This document shows, piece after piece, positions 11,280 through 21,860 of a DNA stretch of 64,000 bases. The notes beneath the pieces were generated by a model. That model was not told the DNA's origin, ran no database searches, and was given only the letters and a program-made list of their open reading frames with translations. Made by a program: the position numbers and the translations under genes. Source of the stretch: Macrosoma leucophasiata (Eukaryota; Arthropoda; Insecta; Lepidoptera; Hedylidae); NCBI GenBank assembly GCA_036365455.1, contig JAWQUS010000007.1:17252001-17316000 (forward strand), in the 5' to 3' direction. The stretch's first letter is position 1, and each line of letters starts with the position of its first letter.

Positions 11280-11690
11280 GCATCGCAATGTGCGCGGTGC
11301 ATCGCAATCAAAAGTGGCGAGGGCGCATGGGGGCCGCCGTGACGTAGTTCATGAAGAGTTTCGATCGAAATTACGATGTATGATTCGTGTCGTATGCCGG
11401 TTGCGGATCGTGCATCGATTTTCGAATGCGTCGCGAGCGGCGCCGAACACGCGACGGACACGAGCGGCGTCGGTGTTCTGACTGCCGCGCCGCGTCCCCG
11501 CTCTCACCCCGCGCCGCCGTTTGTTTTGCTGTATTTTCGTTGTTAATCATTCTCCTTGACCTTGTGCGACGTCGAGTGGTCCACTGCACACGACTGCGCA
11601 CCCCTCGCCCTGCTATCCGCGCGCGCTGCCTGTCGCGATGCATCACATGTGTTACCGCCTCACACCGCATCATGCAATAGTTCGCTGTTT
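11280..11690. promoter_or_regulatory. GC-rich island, possible promoter or 5' exon
   Basis: The most GC- and CpG-rich non-repeat block in the left half (for example GCGTCGCGAGCGGCGCCGAA near 11429). Open frames of about 100 codons exist on both strands over the same bases. They are rich in Arg and Ala/Ser, as expected from base composition alone, so neither is called as a gene. A transcription start of an unseen gene is the simplest reading. Confidence 0.3.
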
Positions 11691-11950
11691 TCTTTCATCA
11701 CTCTTTCGTCAATCTTATAAAAACAATATCAACCCGTCAAACATTCTTCAAAACAACGCCTTCATCTTGCAAATTTTTAGGAATGTTAAATATTAGTCAC
11801 ATTAATATGACGATCAGGTACAGGTATGGGTACAGCGACAACATAACGATATTATACCTATAAACTGCAAAGTCCATCATACCGGTTGGTTAGCTATCAT
11901 TAAGTTATCAATGGATGTCGTTCACCGATCCCGAATCGGTTAAATCAAAA

Positions 11951-12070
11951 ATGGAAAGAGAAATCGACGCTCGGGTGTGGACTTCGGTAGCTTGGTTCCA
12001 AAGAGGCTGGACTGGTTATCCTGAGATCGCAGGTTCGATTCCTGTCTGAAGACAAATTTTTCTTTCCATT
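11951..12070 (+). repeat. tRNA-like element with inverted GGAAAG flanks, copy 2
   Basis: Begins ATGGAAAGAGAAAT and ends ATTTTTCTTTCCAT, so the ends are complementary. In between, 11981-12052 is tRNA-like (ACTTCGGTAGCTTGG, then a box B GGTTCGATTCC). The acceptor pairing and the spacing of the arms are imperfect, so a derived element and not a functional tRNA. Confidence 0.65.
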
Positions 12071-12150
12071 ATTTCTTTAATTATTAATAAGAAATTACTC
12101 TGAGTATTAATTTTGCAAAAAACATTAAGAATAACATTAATTTACGTTAG

Positions 12151-12440
12151 TTTTTTTTTTTTTTTTTATGTAATGGAAGTGGTAAACAAGCATGCAGTTC
12201 ACATTGATGTTAAGTGATGACTGCAGCTATAGACACCCACACAAAGACCAAGGTCAAAATGCAGATGCGTTACCACTCCTGAGGCCTAAGGTCTTATGCC
12301 TCTGTGCCGGAAATTACAGGGCCGTACATTACCACCTGACCGGAACACGATAGTGTTGAACACTACCATTTAGCGGCAAGTATATTAGGTAATGCGGTGG
12401 TGCCTACGCCCGCGAGCTCCGTCACTGGAGCTCTACCACC
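12151..12440 (-). repeat. BMC1-like retroposon, near full-length
   Basis: The most complete minus-strand copy. It has a long poly-T (the A tail of the element) from 12151, then ATGTAATGGAAGTGGTAAAC, the GATGCGTTACCACTCCTGAG core, CCGGAACACGATAGTGTTGA, and the head GAGCTCTACCACC at the right end. Compare the + copy at 33446. Confidence 0.8.
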
Positions 12441-12961
12441 AGTAAAAGTAGTTTTATGTTGACATGCCGCAAATCAAGCAAATCCTCAACCAGACTACAA
12501 TCTTACTTCAATTTAATAATCGTCAATGTATGCAGTTATTATCATTTAATACTTTAATTACTCAATTGATCTAGTTGTTCCATATCACTCAGCATAATAT
12601 TTATAGCAAAACTATTGAGAAGCACTTGTTGGGTTTTATGGTGAATTGTTGGGCAACAGCAATGAAAGATAATAAGAACCATGCATCCAGACTGCAGATT
12701 TTCTGTCGATCTTGTGTACGGGAGACACTGGCACTTGGCTAATAAATTATATTTACTGTTCTTCAGGTCCGATTGCTGCATGCTCTGTTTGCCTTAATTG
12801 GAAATACTTTATACTTTTTGCCAAATACAAGTGATCTATCTGCAGGATTTATGCAGCAGTCTATTTGCCTCGTCTGTAGATTTTCGTAACGTCTATTTGT
12901 TGCAAACAACAAACAAACAAATAAAAATAAATAAATAAACAATGTTCTGCTCTGCAAAACT
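12441..12961. other. Non-coding stretch
   Basis: Nothing recognisable. A CAAACAAACAAATAAA run at about 12906-12940 is simple sequence. Confidence 0.4.
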
Positions 12962-13433
12962 AAATGGTCAAAGTGTATGTGTCTTCACGCCGTTCTTCCA
13001 CCTCCCGTGCCTCATCTACCTCCATCATTCTCTTTACACATGCACGCCGATTCCTAAGACTTTTGACCCCACCATCAGACAGAACTCGACCTATTTGGTC
13101 ATGGTAAGTTAGTCTTGGTCTTTCTGGACCTCTGCAACCATCCACATTCGCATTGTATATCTTTTTAGTCATTCGCTCATTCGACATTCTTTCTATATGC
13201 CCGAACCATCGGAGCATGCCCTTTTTTCATTTTTACACCGATACTATCATTCACACAAAGCCTCTTTCTTACATCTTCTTTACGAACGCGAACGGTGTGT
13301 GATACACTGCAGATATTGTGCAAAGATCTCATCTCGACTGCGTTTAATTTACTTTCATGCTCTTGCCTGCACACCCAGCTCTCGCTTCCATATAATAGCG
13401 TTGGAGTAAGTACAGGATTATGTATGGCTAGTC
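12962..13433 (-). pseudogene. LINE reverse-transcriptase C-terminal fragment
   Basis: The minus strand encodes, in two frames, the conserved tail of an RTE-like lepidopteran non-LTR retrotransposon. It starts with a LLYGSESWV-type segment, then QEHESKLNAVEMRSLHNIC, and after a frame change [35 protein letters not shown] residues and NRRACVKRMMEVDEAREV. The 5' end and the catalytic RT core are absent. The frameshift and truncation make it dead. The same family is seen at 54311 and as a scrap at 32055. Confidence 0.8.
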
Positions 13434-13639
13434 GAGCCCGCTGGCTTAGATGTTAGGTCAAAGGCAGCGACCCACAGATATCCATGGTCAAAGGGGTGAA
13501 ACAAAATTGGTGTTTCACAAGGTAGTTCAAGGTACATGCTGTGGGCTTATGAGATCCCTCTTCAATCGAGATTTATATTTTATTTTATTAAAAAGTAATT
13601 ATAATTCAGAATACTCACAAAAATAGTTTTCAAGGCTTT

Positions 13640-13750
13640 ATAGCTTAGCAAATAGGTATATACCTATATTCGTGCCAAATTACAACTAATCTTGTACTAA
13701 TTGTCTGCGAGCATAGCTGCGGACAAACGGACGGACGGACATGGCAAAAT
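13640..13750 (+). repeat. GACGGACGGAC-type interspersed repeat
   Basis: Shares TATTCGTGCCAAAT, GCGAGCATAGCTGCGGACAA and GACGGACGGACATGG with the copy at 6470, same orientation. Confidence 0.6.
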
Positions 13751-14689
13751 TATATTTTAGAATTACACATAATAATTATAACTAGCGGAAATAAATCATT
13801 TTGTACCTATGTACTTAATACGTACATAATTGACTAGGCTCAAATCTTGTTTAATGCATTGTATGCACCGTATGTTATAAATTATAATCTTATCTAGGTG
13901 TAATACTTATTATAATACATGAAACAATATTTGTATGCAAAATATCCCAAGGTGACTGAACATGTTTGCTTAGTATGCTTAGTAGAGCTAACAAGTCGCG
14001 CCATCTAGTTCGAAATGAATGAAACTTTTTTCAACCACATCAGCTCTTTGTAGCTGTACTATAACAAACATGCATTATAAAATTGTTATTTGTGTAGAGA
14101 AAAAAAAAATCTGATGGTATGAAATAAAAGATTTGAATTAGTAAAGTATTTAACCTATACTTAAGTATGGATAGGTTATTTAATTTTATTGTAATTAAAT
14201 AGGTAAGAATGTATCTATGCATTATCAGAAATATTTGGCGCCTACGATCTCTGCAGTGTCTGAACGTCTCTGAACGTCTCCTTTGAGCTGTTTAGACGTG
14301 AAAGCGTAACACAAAACTCACTTTCGCATTTATAATACTAGGGGGCGCCGGAGGCAGAATTTGCTCAAATAGGGGGACACAATGGAGAGTGGAGAAATAA
14401 TATAAAAAGAATGGGAAGTATTTGCTCAAACGCCCCAGGTGCTACCCATGCTAGCTATGCCACTGGCTCTCTGTCTAGATACACAATAAGGGGCTTGTGT
14501 GAAAATAATAAACATGTATCTTTACAGCAAGCTTAGTAAGCAGAGAGTAGAGCATACATGTATAATGTATGGTATACATATCTGTCTACATATTATTTTC
14601 TAATGTCTTAATCTCATTTGCTAAAAGTGGTTGCACTGATTGCAAATAAAAAATGGATTAAAAAAAACAGTATTTAATTTTGCAACTGC
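13751..14689. other. Non-coding stretch with a repeat tail
   Basis: Mostly featureless. 14263-14345 ends in GTGAAAGCGTAACACAAAAC and CTTTCGCATTTATAATACTA, the typical 3' end of the CTAGCTGTTGCCCGCGGC repeat class. Confidence 0.5.
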
Positions 14690-14937
14690 CTCTAGGAGTC
14701 TAATGCAAGCAAGCCACTACTGTTACGCTGGGTCCTGGGTGAAATCTCCAAGCCACAGGCTATCGGAGATAAAGGTGCATTATCTTGTATCTATGCATTA
14801 TTTCCATTTCGCTGGAAGTTTCCCAGAGCCACCCTCGGAGTGTAAGTCAAAAGGCTTGACACTTGTTACATGGGCTAAAAACGTAACCGGCGAATCGTGG
14901 ATGTTTACTGTGTAAGCTTGAATACATGTATTTTTCT
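14690..14937 (+). repeat. tRNA-derived SINE S1, diverged copy
   Basis: A decayed head (AACTGCCTCTAGGAGTCTAA, GGGTCCTGGGTGAAATC) and the better kept body end (TACATGGGCTAAAAACGTAA, CCGGCGAATCGTGGATGTTT) in the same order as at 50056. The open frame across it is a by-product. Confidence 0.65.
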
Positions 14938-15970
14938 GTGCCAATATAGGATTAATCACAATTACCTAAGAACAAGTACAGTAGCCAACACCACATAAAC
15001 TACGAGCCATTTTGAAACACAACACTTATATTTTCTGACTGTGAACATTTTTGTATCCTACTTTAATACATTTTGTCAAAAGGGGCATGCACAGTCTAAT
15101 GTATTGTTATATAAGCCGCTGCTGTTGACAGAATAGATCTTTCTTATTTGATCAGAGTGTCCATCAATATAACTGATTTTGTTTAAAATATAATATGGTT
15201 GTACTAAGTTTGGAGAATAAAGATTTCTGTAGGTGATTTGTTTTCTAATCTATTCTATCTAATTCTAATGTAAATTTGTAATCTTTTTATTCGCAAATAC
15301 TCTTCAAGAAATATATTTTAAACCAACAAACATAAATGGGGAATTATAAACAAATTTTTCAGACATCCCCATTAAAGAAATAAAATTTTTAAATTAATGC
15401 GGAATTTTTGTCCATAAATCCATTCTTGTTGCTTACAGACATAAAAGTCCAAAAATACCCATCAATGGGGATTGTCAATAAGGATTTCAGGATTAACCAT
15501 GTAAAGATTAATGGCGAAAATTTATGTGTAAAAAGTTGGAGCGTATTTATAAACCATTTGCACAGATCGTATTTAAATATTTTTCTAAGTTTTTTGAACA
15601 AATTATGTAATTTTATAAAGGCTAGGTTAAAAAGCAAAAGTAAAAAGCATAAAAAGAATTTAATTGAACATTATTTATCCTAAATATTGATTCTAAAATC
15701 GATGTTGTATATGAACATATTGCTATTTATTGTGTATACTACGAGATTAAATCAATCATTCCTGAATATGAGGTCTCCAGTTTGACATTCAATTCAATTT
15801 AATCAATGTGATTGATAAATAATCGATATCGATTCATTTGTAATCTGTCCGCTGTCTGTCATTCAGTGCTAGTGTTATCTGTCACTTCTGTCAGATTCTG
15901 TCACTTTTTGTGGTGTATTGTATTGTATGTAATGTTTTCTTCGATTATTTAGGATTTTTTTTTATTTTAG
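14938..15970. other. Non-coding stretch
   Basis: Nothing recognisable. Overlapping short frames on both strands at 15389-15683 are Lys/Asn-rich and look like chance. Confidence 0.4.
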
Positions 15971-16097
15971 GACTGTTTGTGGACTAATAGAAATTGCTCT
16001 TCTTGTGTATGATTGTCGGAAGCAGCCGATTTTGCCGACATATTCCGATTTTGCTTCACAACTTGATATCAGTAACAATATTATTGAGCTGAAGACA
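15971..16097 (+). CDS. Candidate internal exon, unrecognised
   Basis: Open segment bounded by a strong acceptor (TTTTTTTTTATTTTAG ending at 15970) and a consensus donor (ACA then GTGAGT at 16098). In the frame with one leading base it encodes 42 residues without stop, including EIALLVYDCRKQPILPTYSD and a hydrophobic-acidic tail. No ATG, so it would need an upstream coding exon. No family is recognised and no neighbouring exon was found. Confidence 0.28.
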
Positions 16098-17139
16098 GTG
16101 AGTATTTCACTGACATAAAAACATGTATGGGAGTTCGCCATTGTTCTTTAATAGAACACGCATTCAAAAAGAACTAGTTTTTTATAAAGGGGATTTTCTT
16201 ATTTATGCCATTCTTGATCTATAGTTTAAAGTATTTAATGTACTGAAATCAGAAACTCAAGAAGCATTGCCAAATAGGCGAGAATTCCTGGAGAGTCATG
16301 GAATTCATAGTCTTAGTAACAAAAGCATCTATAATAAATATATAACATGTTAATAAATATAATATTATAAGTATTGACGCATATGTTACGATACCTAAGC
16401 CCCTAAGCCAGACGTGAACGTGAGTAAGCATCGATAAATCGTTTTTACTGTGTACATGAAATAGAAAACTTAACTAGAAATAAAAAAGGACTCACCTGGT
16501 TCTCTCGAGGGCTCCATCCTCTCCTTATTTTGTTTATCGTCTACAATACCACTCTCATAAAATTTAATATTATTTCAGTCACAACGATGAACCTGTCAGT
16601 AGCAAGGTCGTTGAACTAAATATACCTACGATTGGAATAATTATACCCACTCGTATAACATAAATCTTTACAGCTTAGGGCCTCAGTATTTTTATATATC
16701 ACTTATTCAAACAATACATGAGAGAAAAGTATAGAAAATAGGAATATATTCAGAAATTTTACACGAAATACGATTATTTCCGCGCACTAGTGACAAACCA
16801 AAAACATAAAGCCAGCGTCAGTCGTCACGTCATCCAAACGTCAGAATACCACAGACCAATAACAGAATACCACAGAACATACTAAATATTAATAGTTTTT
16901 TTGTGCATCCCGCATTCACACAATAGGTCAATAACTTTATCGCTTTGGCGTACGTTATTATTAATTCTAGTGCCTGCACGGTGTTCACCAAAAATTGATG
17001 TTATTCAAAACAAAATTACTGAATGTGAACATTAATGCCATGCCATAGGTATGTACTTACAAATAGATCTTCCAAGGTGACGGCTCTGACCTAAGTTTTA
17101 TATGTACTCTATGGTACTAATCTATCATCTGTGCGTAAC
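16098..17139. other. Non-coding stretch
   Basis: Nothing recognisable. Near 16832-16875 a short phrase (CAGAATACCACAGA) is repeated. Confidence 0.4.
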
Positions 17140-17690
17140 AGCCAAGAAGCTTGAAGGTAAAAATGGAGTCCACACTCCAAGAAGCTTGTAGGTAAAAATG
17201 GAGACCACACAAGCTATACCTATTTGAAGCTAACCTAAATATAGCTATCTCTCTCTCTAGGGGCAGGCCGTCTCTTTCTAAGTAGGGTGACCATAAAGTT
17301 ACAATTTTCCTGGGACTTGAGTGTGATTTTTATTTAAGATGACAAAATGTTTTAATTTTTCATATCGTTTGGCAAAGAGACAACTATAGACTATAACGCT
17401 ATTGATCAAGTAATATTATAATTACATACAACTGCTCATTTCATAAATCTCTAACATAGTGAATGAATATATTTATGGAGGATGACGATCGCGATGATGA
17501 GATGCTTCCATATGGAAGTTGATGGGATGTCCAGTGAACTAATGGGGAGTAGGACCTTCTTATGAAGTCTCGGAGGAGCACGAAAAAACACTTTACATTG
17601 CATTAAATCACTTTCCTACATCCGTGCACGCTATCGATTGCTTTATGATAAAAATCCCACAATTTTGACACATAAAACATAACTAACTAC
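17140..17690 (+). repeat. Dispersed block Y (inverted partner near 47.3-47.8 kb)
   Basis: This segment, including GGTAAAAATGGAGACCACAC, GAGATTTATGAAATGAGCAG (as complement) and GAAGTCTCGGAGGAGCACGA, matches the complement of 47305-47830 across about 500 bp with small differences. No coding capacity is evident. Confidence 0.75.
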
Positions 17691-17700
17691 ACATACATAT

Positions 17701-18058
17701 TTTTTTTATGTAACGAAGGTGACAAACACGCAGCACGGATGTTTAGTGACGACTGTAGCCTAAAGACACATACACAAAAACCAGTGGTAAATGTGCAGAT
17801 GCGTTGCCACCTCTAAGGCTAAGATGATCTGCCTCTGTGGTAGTTAAGGATTTCGAAGATTTCAGTTGATACGAAAATCCCCATTATAACAGTCTGTTAA
17901 AACCTTCTTCTTTCTGGTAAGATGGCATTACTAGGGCCAGGTTCCAATAACTTACCAACATCCGTACTATTCCGTACGTATATTTAGGAATGGTTGATTG
18001 TGAGAGTTAATGTATGGATGAAATGTCAAATTATAACGGATAGTAAGCTATGTAAGCC
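17701..18058 (-). repeat. Dispersed block X, BMC1-like variant
   Basis: Begins with poly-T then ATGTAACGAAGGTGACAAAC and runs to TCAAATTATAACGGATAGTA. The same sequence is at 43053-43373 and, inverted, at 46489-46810. It is a longer or different subfamily of the BMC1-like tails, with a distinct 5' part (TTCCGTACGTATATTTAGGA). Confidence 0.75.
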
Positions 18059-18389
18059 TACCTACATTAGTAATTTATTGAAACCGAGCATAGGAAAAGA
18101 ATGAAAATCTTGTCGATAATGAAGCATTAATCAAAGAATCCCAAACTTTAAGACGAAATGTCTTGTGGTACACAAGACTGGTGAAAAGTTTTATTTATAA
18201 AGTTTTATAAAATTGAAAAATTTAGTCAAACGGTAAAGTTAATAATGGTTATGATAAAGGGGTTGATGAGTTTTCACCTGTAGGTAATTAAAGTGGCCTA
18301 CGTGTCTTGTTTTACGTACTGAGATAGTGAACATAGTGAGAGTTTCCGAAGGATTCGCAGCAACTCTAAGGAAAGTTCAGAATCAGATT

Positions 18390-18540
18390 TTGAAAAAAAA
18401 AAAAAAAGAGACAAGAATTTTTAAAAAAAGAGAAAAGAATTAAGAAAAGAAATAAAAAAAAGGGAAAAGAAATAAAAAAGAGAGAAAAGAAATAAAAAAG
18501 AGAAAAGAAATAAAAAAAAGAGAGAGAAAAAAAAAGAAAT
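18390..18540 (+). repeat. Homopurine tract, AAAAGAAATAAAAAAGAG tandem
   Basis: About 150 bases almost without pyrimidines, built of imperfect repeats of roughly 15-19 bases. The minus-strand frame over it, rich in Phe, Leu and Ser, is a composition effect. Confidence 0.85.
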
Positions 18541-18989
18541 TTCTGAAGAGTTGTTGTGGGCTAAACAGATTCTTATGATTAGGACCATGAGACTTAATTG
18601 TTTGAAACGGACACTGAGACTCAAGTACCATTTGATATGATGTGACGAATATTGAAAAGGTAATGTGTGGACATGTGTACAGGTTCTTGGTTCACTGGTT
18701 TCGTGACTATGCCAGAGTATCAGTGTGTTGGCTCTGGGTGGAATATGAGATGATTTGGCATCCCTGGAGGGAAGTGCTGGTTGTTGAGTTGTTGGCCATG
18801 AACGAGACACCTGTGTTCATTTGTTCGATAATGTAAATTTCGTTGTGATGAGATTTTCTTGATCTCAAAATGTCTTGTCTCTTTGTGAGAGAGTGAATAA
18901 TTTGTTTAAAGCGTTACTAAGTTATCTGAGGTGCCGAGAAAAGCACAAGATGATTTGTGGTAGTGATAACTCGAGATTAATTGTAGTAA

Positions 18990-19610
18990 TATCAGGTAGG
19001 CCGAGCTAAATACGGCTACAGCCTGTTTTTGTTCTCTTTTGTTACCAGGCTGTCAGTATGAGTAGTAGTTATTAATTAGTGGTTGATAATGACTAGTTGG
19101 TATAACAGCGAATTCATTACACGTCAAAGTTGGGCCAGGAAAGGCCGAATGAACTATCATACTCTCAGAGATGTTTCCTTGTTACAGGTAATCGCATCGC
19201 ACGGGGACGTGCGAATTGTCAGTATGGCCGTGTCAGAGTGTAACCTAAATGTGACTACTAGCGCCATATAGTTTGTCGGTACTTGCCGATATCGGGTTTA
19301 TAAAGGCTAGCAAATAGTTCATGTCGGGCAGTCATAGAGTAATGATCATTCAGTCACAGTCACACAGTTGAATCGAATTATTATAGGGCAGTTATGCTGC
19401 CAGTTAGAACAGTGAACGTCAGTGATATTAAAGTGAAATAACGCGGGTAGTTCTGAATCAAATGTGCAGAAGACTAGTGATAGTAGTAGTATCGTATCCT
19501 GGTAAATGTGGTTTCCCGGTCCGAAGGGTTTCTTTCCCGTTCTTCTCTGCCGGAGGTAATCGAATGGGCGGATCTTAATATATATATATAAGTCTAAGAA
19601 ACTAAGATAA
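18990..19610 (+). promoter_or_regulatory. Possible LTR-like promoter region
   Basis: Contains a TATA-box-like TTTATAAAGG at about 19298 followed about 30 bases on by TCGGGCAGTCATAGAGTA. Less AT-rich than its surroundings. It could be a solo LTR or the promoter of an unseen transcript; no partner LTR or open reading frame supports either. Confidence 0.2.
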
Positions 19611-20028
19611 GAACGCATGTATTACGATGATGCCTTCCTCCTGGAATTCTCGGTGATTTGTTAACTTTCATAAATATTTGAAATACTTTTTTTGATGTCG
19701 TGTAGTGTTGCCGGCGACTTCGAGTACATGTCATATGACGGGTAGTGTCATGAAGCATACGGCGGGTAAACCAGAGAAGGGCGGCGAGTACGGGATAGCG
19801 GGCTGTGTCATGCAGCTGCATCCTCACTCGCTCACACTCGTCACGCCGCTCACTTGCTACGACGGTAGTATCCAACCACGGTATTGTTATCTGCAGTATT
19901 CTGGCTTCATACAAACAGGCGGTGTGAGAGTAATAGGTAACAACGTCTCTCGGAGTTCGGTACACACTCGTACAAGCTCGGTGTGATGCAGAGTACCTAT
20001 TGTTCGTTCTGACGCTCGTTGTTCGTTC

Positions 20029-20254
20029 GACAGCTTGGATCTGAAAACGGATGCCATTTTCGTAATCAGCACCTCGAAAAACTCCAAAATTGATACCCAT
20101 ATCATATTTTGAAAGAAAAATCTGTTCGCCATCTTGGATATGAAAAAAGATGACATTTTCGTAATCAGTACCCCAAGAAACCGCGAAATTGACACTATAT
20201 CACAACGAAGAAAAATAATTAAGTTCGCCATCTTCGATTTGAAAGGAAATACCA
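20029..20254. repeat. 99-bp tandem repeat, 2.3 units
   Basis: Units begin at 20029, 20128 and 20227, exactly 99 bases apart, each starting with a GCCATCTTGGAT-like phrase and holding CATTTTCGTAATCAG in the first two. Because 99 is divisible by three, a minus-strand frame (19887-20255) stays open and encodes a 33-residue repeat. This is probably a consequence of the repeat, not a gene. Confidence 0.8.
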
Positions 20255-20382
20255 ATCAGAATCAGAATCAGAAATTAATTTATTCATTTAGGTTGACAAG
20301 CACCCCTTATAACAAGTCAAAAACGAACAAAATAAATTAAAGTGAAAAAAAAAATGATATGCACGTCTAATTAAAACAAAAA

Positions 20383-20408
20383 TATAAATATATATATATA
20401 TATATATA
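20383..20408. repeat. TA dinucleotide run at gypsy insertion site
   Basis: TA microsatellite directly left of the 5' LTR of gypsy copy 1; gypsy copy 2 also sits in TA-rich DNA. Confidence 0.85.
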
Positions 20409-20692
20409 TGTAAAGAAATACTATTTCTTTCTTTGCACTCTGTGTGTTTACTTACCATGAAGTTTGGTTATAGTTTTTAACTTTTTAACTGTCTGATTTT
20501 AAAGAAGAAACGAATTCAGAATGTCAGATGACAGATTTAAATATGAGTTGATTGACAATTGGATAATCAATGAAAATTTTAATATTATATTATTTTATGT
20601 TTTAAAAGTGAAAGAATAAACTTTCATTGTCGTTTTATAAGTCTTCTTTACAGCAACACAAGGTTTATTTCTTTCATGTAGTAAAACAGACT
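20409..20692 (+). mobile_element. Gypsy copy 1, 5' LTR
   Basis: Begins TGTAAAGAAATACTATTTC and ends near AAAACAGACT, matching the LTRs of copy 2 at 37323 and 41783 (reverse orientation). It lacks about 73 bp that are present in those, between two CTTCTTTACAG phrases, consistent with deletion between short direct repeats. Confidence 0.9.
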
Positions 20693-20721
20693 TATAAAAC
20701 GACAATTTTGTTTATAAAAAG

Positions 20722-21858
20722 ATGCAAATGGAGCAGTTACGTTTTGAATTCACGATTTTACCGGCGAATGATGGAAAATCTAATATTTGTTGTGTAACCT
20801 CAATCACAACTAAAGATGAAAAAAAATTTGCTATACCAGAGGAATTACAGTCTGTTGGATTTCACGAAGAATTAATTGAGACAGCTGTGTACAACAAAGT
20901 AAAAAATAGTTTAAAGAAAAGACATCAGACACGAAGAGTTTGGATAACTATGACAGATAAATTACGAGAAATTTACATAGATGCTGATGGTAACTTACAA
21001 TTTGGAGAACAATATCTGGAGGAAATTGAACATAACCGAGCATCTGAAGAACAAATTAGAGATTCGAATTTATTGGAAGAAATGTTTACAAAGTTAATAG
21101 AAAATACACATGATTTAAAAAAACAGAATCTGAAATATGTCGCAGAGAAGTTTGTGATTGAGAAATTTACGAGCAAAAACTCGAATGCAAGGCAATGGAT
21201 TGACATTTTTGAGAGAGAATGTTCTCGCTTCGGTATTATGAAAGATGAACAAAAAATTGAGATTCTCCGACTATTTATGGATAAAAGTTGTGTTGATTGG
21301 TACAGCTCAATGATTATAAAATTAACACTCAACTCAGAGTGGATAGTTTGGAAAGAAAAGTTGTGCGAGTCATTTGCAAACCAAAACTGGAACCAAGTGA
21401 CCTATGCATTGTTATTTAAATATAAGGATGGTTCATTAGTGGACTATGCCATTAAAAAGGAAAAACTTTTATTGGACATGAGAAATTCAATTGATACAGG
21501 TACACTGGTGGATCTGATAGCGGTAGGTTTGCCAGGTTTTGTATTAGAGAAGATAAATAGAGAAGCAATGAACGATATAGTATGTTTATTCAATGAGGTG
21601 AGAAAGTATGAACATTTGGTAAATAAAAATAGGAATGGAACGTACAGAAAGTATAAAAATCAAAGGATAAATATTACAAATGAAGGACGTTATCCATGCA
21701 AAATATGCGTAAAATTAAATAAAGGGGTTCGCTATCATTCCGAAGCTGCATGCTGGTTTAGAGTTAGAGAAGATGATAAATTAAATAAAAGATATATTAA
21801 ACATGTAAATAATTCAGTGATTGAAGCAGAGTTAAATGAAACAGAACAAAAAAACTAG
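20722..21858 (+). CDS. gag: Gypsy copy 1 gag-like protein
   Basis: 378 residues from ATG 20722, 30 bases after the LTR. As the Gag of a Ty3/gypsy element it would form the cytoplasmic particle that packages element RNA. The middle (about residues 140-310) has the Trp/Leu-rich spacing of retrotransposon capsid domains (RQWIDIFERECSRFG). Near the end is a zinc-knuckle-like arrangement CKIC...H....C (about residues 328-346). It ends at TAG 21856-21858 immediately after a slippery heptamer, so Pol is made by frameshift. Gypsy copy 2 has a 71-residue in-frame deletion relative to this protein. Confidence 0.88.
   Translation: MQMEQLRFEFTILPANDGKSNICCVTSITTKDEKKFAIPEELQSVGFHEELIETAVYNKVKNSLKKRHQTRRVWITMTDKLREIYIDADGNLQFGEQYLEEIEHNRASEEQIRDSNLLEEMFTKLIENTHDLKKQNLKYVAEKFVIEKFTSKNSNARQWIDIFERECSRFGIMKDEQKIEILRLFMDKSCVDWYSSMIIKLTLNSEWIVWKEKLCESFANQNWNQVTYALLFKYKDGSLVDYAIKKEKLLLDMRNSIDTGTLVDLIAVGLPGFVLEKINREAMNDIVCLFNEVRKYEHLVNKNRNGTYRKYKNQRINITNEGRYPCKICVKLNKGVRYHSEAACWFRVREDDKLNKRYIKHVNNSVIEAELNETEQKN
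21849..21855 (+). promoter_or_regulatory. -1 ribosomal frameshift site, gag-pol
   Basis: A AAA AAC lies in the correct phase (codons CAA AAA AAC then stop TAG). Slipping back one base gives CTA GTA GTG ACA, which continues straight into the pol frame. Pol has no ATG at its start (GTG at 21861), which supports frameshifting over independent initiation. The same bases occur in copy 2. Confidence 0.8.
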
Positions 21859-21860
21859 TA

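Noticed and set aside
11371..11680. Overlapping ~100-codon frames on both strands in the GC island, possible small basic protein.
   Set aside because: Arg-rich composition follows from CpG content, and neither strand shows splice context or a known motif.
18421..18810. 129-codon minus-strand frame rich in Phe, Leu and Ser, like a membrane protein.
   Set aside because: The hydrophobic part is the translation of a homopurine tract; the rest has no family resemblance.
19594..20100. 168-codon minus-strand frame.
   Set aside because: No domain, and it overlaps equally long frames on the other strand and a tandem repeat; composition explains it.
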